Of a stretch of 24,909 nt of DNA, positions 24,369-24,909 are shown piece by piece. Position numbers and translations under genes: made by a program. Position 1 is the stretch's first letter. Every line of letters starts with the position of its first letter. The notes under the pieces are model-generated. The model saw only the letters and a list, made by a program, of their open reading frames with translations. It made no database searches and was not told the DNA's origin. The stretch is from an uncultured Bacilli bacterium (lineage in GTDB: Bacteria; Bacillota_I; Bacilli_A; RF39; UBA660): contig CALVPO010000005.1 of NCBI GenBank assembly GCA_944351345.1, positions 1 through 24,909 on the forward strand, given 5' to 3'.

Positions 24369-24812
24369 ATGGATAATGATTTACGTAAGAATATAATTTT
24401 AGATAATTATAATAATGCTAATTGTAGAAAACGTCATGATGGTGATAGTAATTATAGACTAGTTAATACGAGAATTGATACTTGTATAGATAATATAGAT
24501 TTATATTTGAAATTTAATGATGTTAGATTAGAAGATATTTCTTTTGATGGTGAAGCTTGTGTTATTAGTACTAGTAGTGCTAATATTATGAGTAATTTAA
24601 TTAAAGGTAAGAGTCTTGATGAAATACTTGATATTATGGATAATTATTTTAAGATGATTAGGGGCGAAGATTATGATAGTAGTAAATTAGGGGATAGTAT
24701 TGTTTATGATAATATAAAAAATCAACCTAATAGGATTAAGTGTGCTACTTTGAGTTGGAATGGTGTTTATAAGGAAATTATGAAATATAAAGAAGAATTA
24801 GAAGATAAGTAA
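24369..24812 (+). CDS. sufU: SufU-type Fe-S assembly protein
   Basis: A 147-residue IscU-like SufU, the zinc-dependent sulfurtransferase partner of SufS. The metal ligands are all present: C39 and D41 (in DTCID), C64 (GEACVIS) and C125 (RIKCATLSW), plus the SufU-specific insert between the second and third Cys (residues about 80-117). The usual N-P-T-C-G-D loop reads R-I-D-T-C-I-D, a mild departure. ATG 24369 is preferred over GTG 24360, as GGGGTGG (24357-24363) lies before it. It starts 14 bases after the sufS stop, so the two are co-transcribed. Confidence 0.92.
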   Translation: MDNDLRKNIILDNYNNANCRKRHDGDSNYRLVNTRIDTCIDNIDLYLKFNDVRLEDISFDGEACVISTSSANIMSNLIKGKSLDEILDIMDNYFKMIRGEDYDSSKLGDSIVYDNIKNQPNRIKCATLSWNGVYKEIMKYKEELEDK

Positions 24813-24844
24813 AAACCTAGATATTTGTTATGATATCTAGGTTT
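24813..24844 (+). terminator. Hairpin after sufU
   Basis: A perfect 12-bp inverted repeat (24813-24824 with 24833-24844) around an 8-base loop, starting right after the sufU stop. The A-run in the left arm and T-run in the right arm fit a terminator, although the T-tract after the stem is short. Nothing further is recognised to the end of the window. Confidence 0.65.
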
Positions 24845-24909
24845 ATATTTTGGTGCTTTTTTATTTTTGTTAAGTTTTGTTCTATTTCATTTTTTATATT
24901 GTTATTATA

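Noticed and set aside
1..24909. TGA read as tryptophan, as in many very AT-rich Mollicutes
   Set aside because: TGA ends several clear genes (for example 2398-2400, 3813-3815, 13857-13855, 21153-21155) and conserved tryptophans use TGG, so the standard code applies.
1..24909. tRNA, rRNA or riboswitch genes
   Set aside because: No GC-rich structured stretch, TTCGA-type loop or known leader motif was recognised; only the terminator hairpins stand out.

Overview
The window is very AT-rich DNA, probably from a low-GC Gram-positive bacterium of the uncultured gut Bacillota/Bacilli kind. This is inferred from the extreme AT bias, a Gram-positive CpsC/CpsD/CpsB capsule start, an LCP wall-polymer ligase and a SufS-SufU pair. 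TGA is a normal stop and Trp is TGG, so the genetic code is standard and not the Mycoplasma code.

Layout. (1) 1-648: the end of a DUF4234-like membrane gene and a DUF2752 gene, closed by a strong hairpin terminator. (2) 783-13227: one long rightward capsule/exopolysaccharide operon: Wzz/CpsC co-polymerase, CpsD tyrosine kinase, a CpsB phosphatase fused in frame to a CpsE/WcaJ-type sugar-phosphate transferase, a GT4, a pyruvyl-transferase-like protein, two GT2s, a Wzy-like polymerase, a third GT2, a second pyruvyl-transferase-like protein, and a Wzx flippase with an extra soluble C-terminal domain. A VanZ-like gene follows. (3) 13855-17914, leftward: a UvrD/helicase-IV-like helicase with a nuclease-like insert, and a McrB-N-like/DUF3883 restriction-type gene cut in two by one in-frame TAA. 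(4) 18060-22677: a complete leftward LCP gene and, 3,209 bp away, an identical 916-bp copy of its 3' two-thirds. Between the two copies lie a decayed helicase remnant and a rightward ATPase + RloB pair of the AbiL type. (5) 22862-24909: a 43-residue membrane peptide gene, sufS, sufU and a hairpin.

How the genes work together. The initiating transferase starts a lipid-linked repeat unit, the GTs and pyruvyl transferases build and decorate it, Wzx flips it, Wzy polymerises it, and Wzz with the kinase and phosphatase controls chain length and export. The LCP protein is a candidate for attaching the polymer to peptidoglycan. Between the capsule genes and the LCP gene sits a stretch of anti-phage-type genes.

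The most notable structure is the ATPase/RloB cassette bracketed by 916-bp direct repeats. The full-length LCP copy has lost its terminator while the truncated copy keeps it. That is the layout expected if a circle of about 3.2 kb carrying an LCP 3' fragment integrated by a single crossover. The in-frame CpsB-CpsE fusion with an internal Shine-Dalgarno start, and the stop-split DUF3883 gene, are the next most interesting.
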